Below are positions 62,800 through 64,000 of a DNA stretch of 64,000 nt, piece after piece. The notes under the pieces are model-generated. The model did no database searches and was not told where the DNA came from. It saw only the letters and a list, made by a program, of their open reading frames with translations. Positions within the stretch are counted from its first letter, which is position 1. Each line of letters begins with the position of its first letter. The DNA is from Chitinophagaceae bacterium (lineage in GTDB: Bacteria; Bacteroidota; Bacteroidia; Chitinophagales; Chitinophagaceae): the NCBI GenBank assembly GCA_016721385.1, contig JADKIE010000002.1, forward strand, positions 248,001 to 312,000, in the 5' to 3' direction. Position numbers and translations under genes: made by a program.

Positions 62800-62807
62800 T
62801 ACATTTG
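62800..62807 (+). promoter_or_regulatory. Possible scpA promoter -7 element
   Basis: TACATTTG matches TAnnTTTG, 42 bp upstream of the scpA GTG. It abuts the hairpin at 62809. Confidence 0.45.
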
Positions 62808-62808
62808 C

Positions 62809-62836
62809 ATCCCGACAGTATTGTCGGGATTTTTTA
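62809..62836 (+). terminator. Terminator of the DUF3078 gene (or scpA leader hairpin)
   Basis: ATCCCGACA and TGTCGGGAT pair around GTAT and are followed by T6, 69 bp after the DUF3078 stop. Confidence 0.75.
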
Positions 62837-62849
62837 TAAATACAAACTA

Positions 62850-63644
62850 GTGACCAACGAAACATATCAAATAAAACTAGCCGAGTTTGAAGGCCCGTTT
62901 GATTTATTACTTTTTTTTATAGAAAGAGATGAATTGGATATTTATAATATTCCCATTACTAAAATAACCAACGACTTTTTAGCTTTTATACATACCACCG
63001 AAAAGTTGAATATTGAGCTTAGCAGTGAGTTTATTTTATTTGTAAGTACACTTATGCGTATAAAGGCCAAAATGCTTTTACCCCGTAAAGAATTAGATGC
63101 GCTAGGAAATGAAATTGACCCAAGGCAAGAGCTGATTGATAAAATTTTAGAGTACAAAAAATTTAAAGAAGCCAGTGCACAAATGGCCGAAATGGAAGCC
63201 ATACGCATGTTAATGGTAAAACGTGGCAATCTTCAAAAAGAATTAGTACAAATTGGCGAAGATGCCGGCGAAGGCACAGAAATACAAACCGTTACGTTAT
63301 TCAAGCTAATGAAGGCTTTTGAGAAAGTGGCACAGCGCCTTCATGAAAAAAATAATAAGCCTGTACATACTGTAGTACAATACGCTTACACCATGGAAGA
63401 AAGCAGAAGCTATGTTTTAGATCAATGTAAAGCAGATAAAACACTTTCGTTTGAAAAAATATTTGACGTATGCCAAGATAGAATACATGCTATATTTTTA
63501 TTTTTAAGTTTGCTTGAGCTTATACAAATGAAGTATATGACCATTGTTACCGGCGAAGGCCGAAATAATTTTTTAATAGAGTGGAATGAGGAAAGAGAAG
63601 AAGATACTGCTACTTTATTTACAGGCCCTGAAACTTTAAACTAA
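62850..63644 (+). CDS. scpA: Segregation and condensation protein A
   Basis: ScpA is the kleisin of the SMC-ScpAB chromosome-condensing complex. GTG 62850 (VTNETYQIKLAEFEGPFDLLLFFIERDELDIYNIPI) gives a 264-residue protein matching the family start. The longer frame would begin before the terminator hairpin. Signature blocks: EFEGPFDLLL, FVSTLMRIKAKMLLPRKE, QELIDKILEYKKFKEAS, and the winged-helix end AIFLFLSLLELIQMKYMTIV. Intact. scpB is not in view. A terminator follows. Confidence 0.95.
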   Translation: MTNETYQIKLAEFEGPFDLLLFFIERDELDIYNIPITKITNDFLAFIHTTEKLNIELSSEFILFVSTLMRIKAKMLLPRKELDALGNEIDPRQELIDKILEYKKFKEASAQMAEMEAIRMLMVKRGNLQKELVQIGEDAGEGTEIQTVTLFKLMKAFEKVAQRLHEKNNKPVHTVVQYAYTMEESRSYVLDQCKADKTLSFEKIFDVCQDRIHAIFLFLSLLELIQMKYMTIVTGEGRNNFLIEWNEEREEDTATLFTGPETLN

Positions 63645-63650
63645 TTATTT

Positions 63651-63674
63651 AACTCCGCTTGTCGGAGTTTTTTA
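63651..63674 (+). terminator. Rho-independent terminator of scpA
   Basis: AACTCCG and CGGAGTT pair around CTTGT, followed by T5. Confidence 0.82.
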
Positions 63675-63739
63675 TTGCTATTTTGTCAGTATTGTGTAAA
63701 TGGCATTTTATTTGATGTTCAAACATTAAACTTATTGAT

Positions 63740-64000
63740 ATGAAATCTATTTCATTTAAAGCAACGGAAAGAGGCACAGCCGATTATGGCTGGTTAAATG
63801 CTAATTACTATTTTAGCTTTGCCCAATACTACAATCCTCAAAAAATACATTTTGGTGCTTTACGTGTTTTAAATGATGATGTAATTGCCGGTGGTGGTGG
63901 TTTTCCTACGCATCCACACGACAATATGGAAATTGTTACCATACCGCATACAGGAGCCATTGCACATAAAGACAGTACAGGTGGCCAAGGCATAATTAAA
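63740..64000 (+). CDS. Pirin family protein, N-terminal part
   Basis: The window ends inside this gene (87 codons visible). ATG 63740: MKSISFKATERGTADYGWLN, then ANYYFSFAQYYNPQKIHFGALRVLNDD and the cupin metal motif FPTHPHDNMEIVTIP with His residues at the expected positions. Relatives include quercetinase-like YhhW, with iron- or other-metal cupins. The role here is unknown. Confidence 0.92.
   Translation, partial: MKSISFKATERGTADYGWLNANYYFSFAQYYNPQKIHFGALRVLNDDVIAGGGGFPTHPHDNMEIVTIPHTGAIAHKDSTGGQGIIK

Noticed and set aside
62805..63644. ScpA starting at 62805
   Set aside because: That start would translate through the terminator hairpin; GTG 62850 fits the family.

Overview
The window looks like a chromosomal segment of an AT-rich member of the Bacteroidota, most likely the Chitinophagaceae or a close relative. 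The reasons are: many type IX secretion (T9SS) cargo proteins with type A or gliding-motility (type B) C-terminal sorting domains, a PorP/SprF protein, promoters of the TTTG-N19-TAnnTTTG kind, few Shine-Dalgarno sequences, and small palindromic repeats of a Bacteroidota flavour. The taxonomic call is inference from protein style, not from a marker-gene comparison. I saw no tRNA, rRNA, CRISPR array, prophage or complete insertion sequence.

Layout. 1-8.8 kb: rsmE (cut by the window edge), dnaB, a secreted adhesin plus lysyl-oxidase-like operon, pheT, a coiled-coil gene and zapA. 8.9-16.4 kb: a giant PKD-repeat T9SS cargo and its PorP/SprF partner, then rny. 16.4-24.7 kb: housekeeping genes (TlpA-like thioredoxin, rplS, small lipoprotein, tatA, gatA, lytic transglycosylase, pabB, an Asp/Lys-rich protein, purA). 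24.9-31.6 kb: a second gliding-motility-domain protein, clpX, two clpP genes, a membrane Zn-peptidase and a di-haem cytochrome c peroxidase. 31.7-40.6 kb: an SdrD_B-repeat giant cargo abutting a 5'-truncated histidine kinase, its response regulator, and two lipoprotein genes, one a copper-amine-oxidase homologue without the copper HxH. 40.7-44.3 kb: a type IIG (Eco57I-like) restriction-modification gene that carries an HUH (Y1/RAYT-like) transposase domain inside its methyltransferase. 44.5-49.2 kb: two further T9SS cargos. 49.8-52.6 kb: an unknown protein with 11-bp iterated repeats upstream, and a solitary atpA. 53.0-60.1 kb: a giant M36 metalloprotease with P-domains and a sorting domain. 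60.3-64 kb: an EamA transporter, mscL, a DUF3078 protein, scpA and the start of a pirin gene.

A dominant oddity is the number of broken reading frames. At least fifteen genes, including essential ones (pheT, purA, gatA, tatA, rny), are split by +/-1 shifts, very often in homopolymers; four are A7 runs where the frame wants A8. Base-calling or assembly error is the simplest reading, so I annotate these as one gene spanning the break. A few disruptions do not fit that model and deserve attention: a 7-bp tandem duplication in the adhesin, a clean in-frame loss of Walker A in clpX, an in-frame amber codon in the restriction gene, and the abrupt SdrD/histidine-kinase junction.

The most interesting biology is the transposase-in-methyltransferase architecture, the P-domain/lysyl-oxidase protein next to an adhesin, the in-frame palindromic repeats inside rsmE and the restriction gene, and an exact 19-bp repeat found upstream of both purA and atpA.
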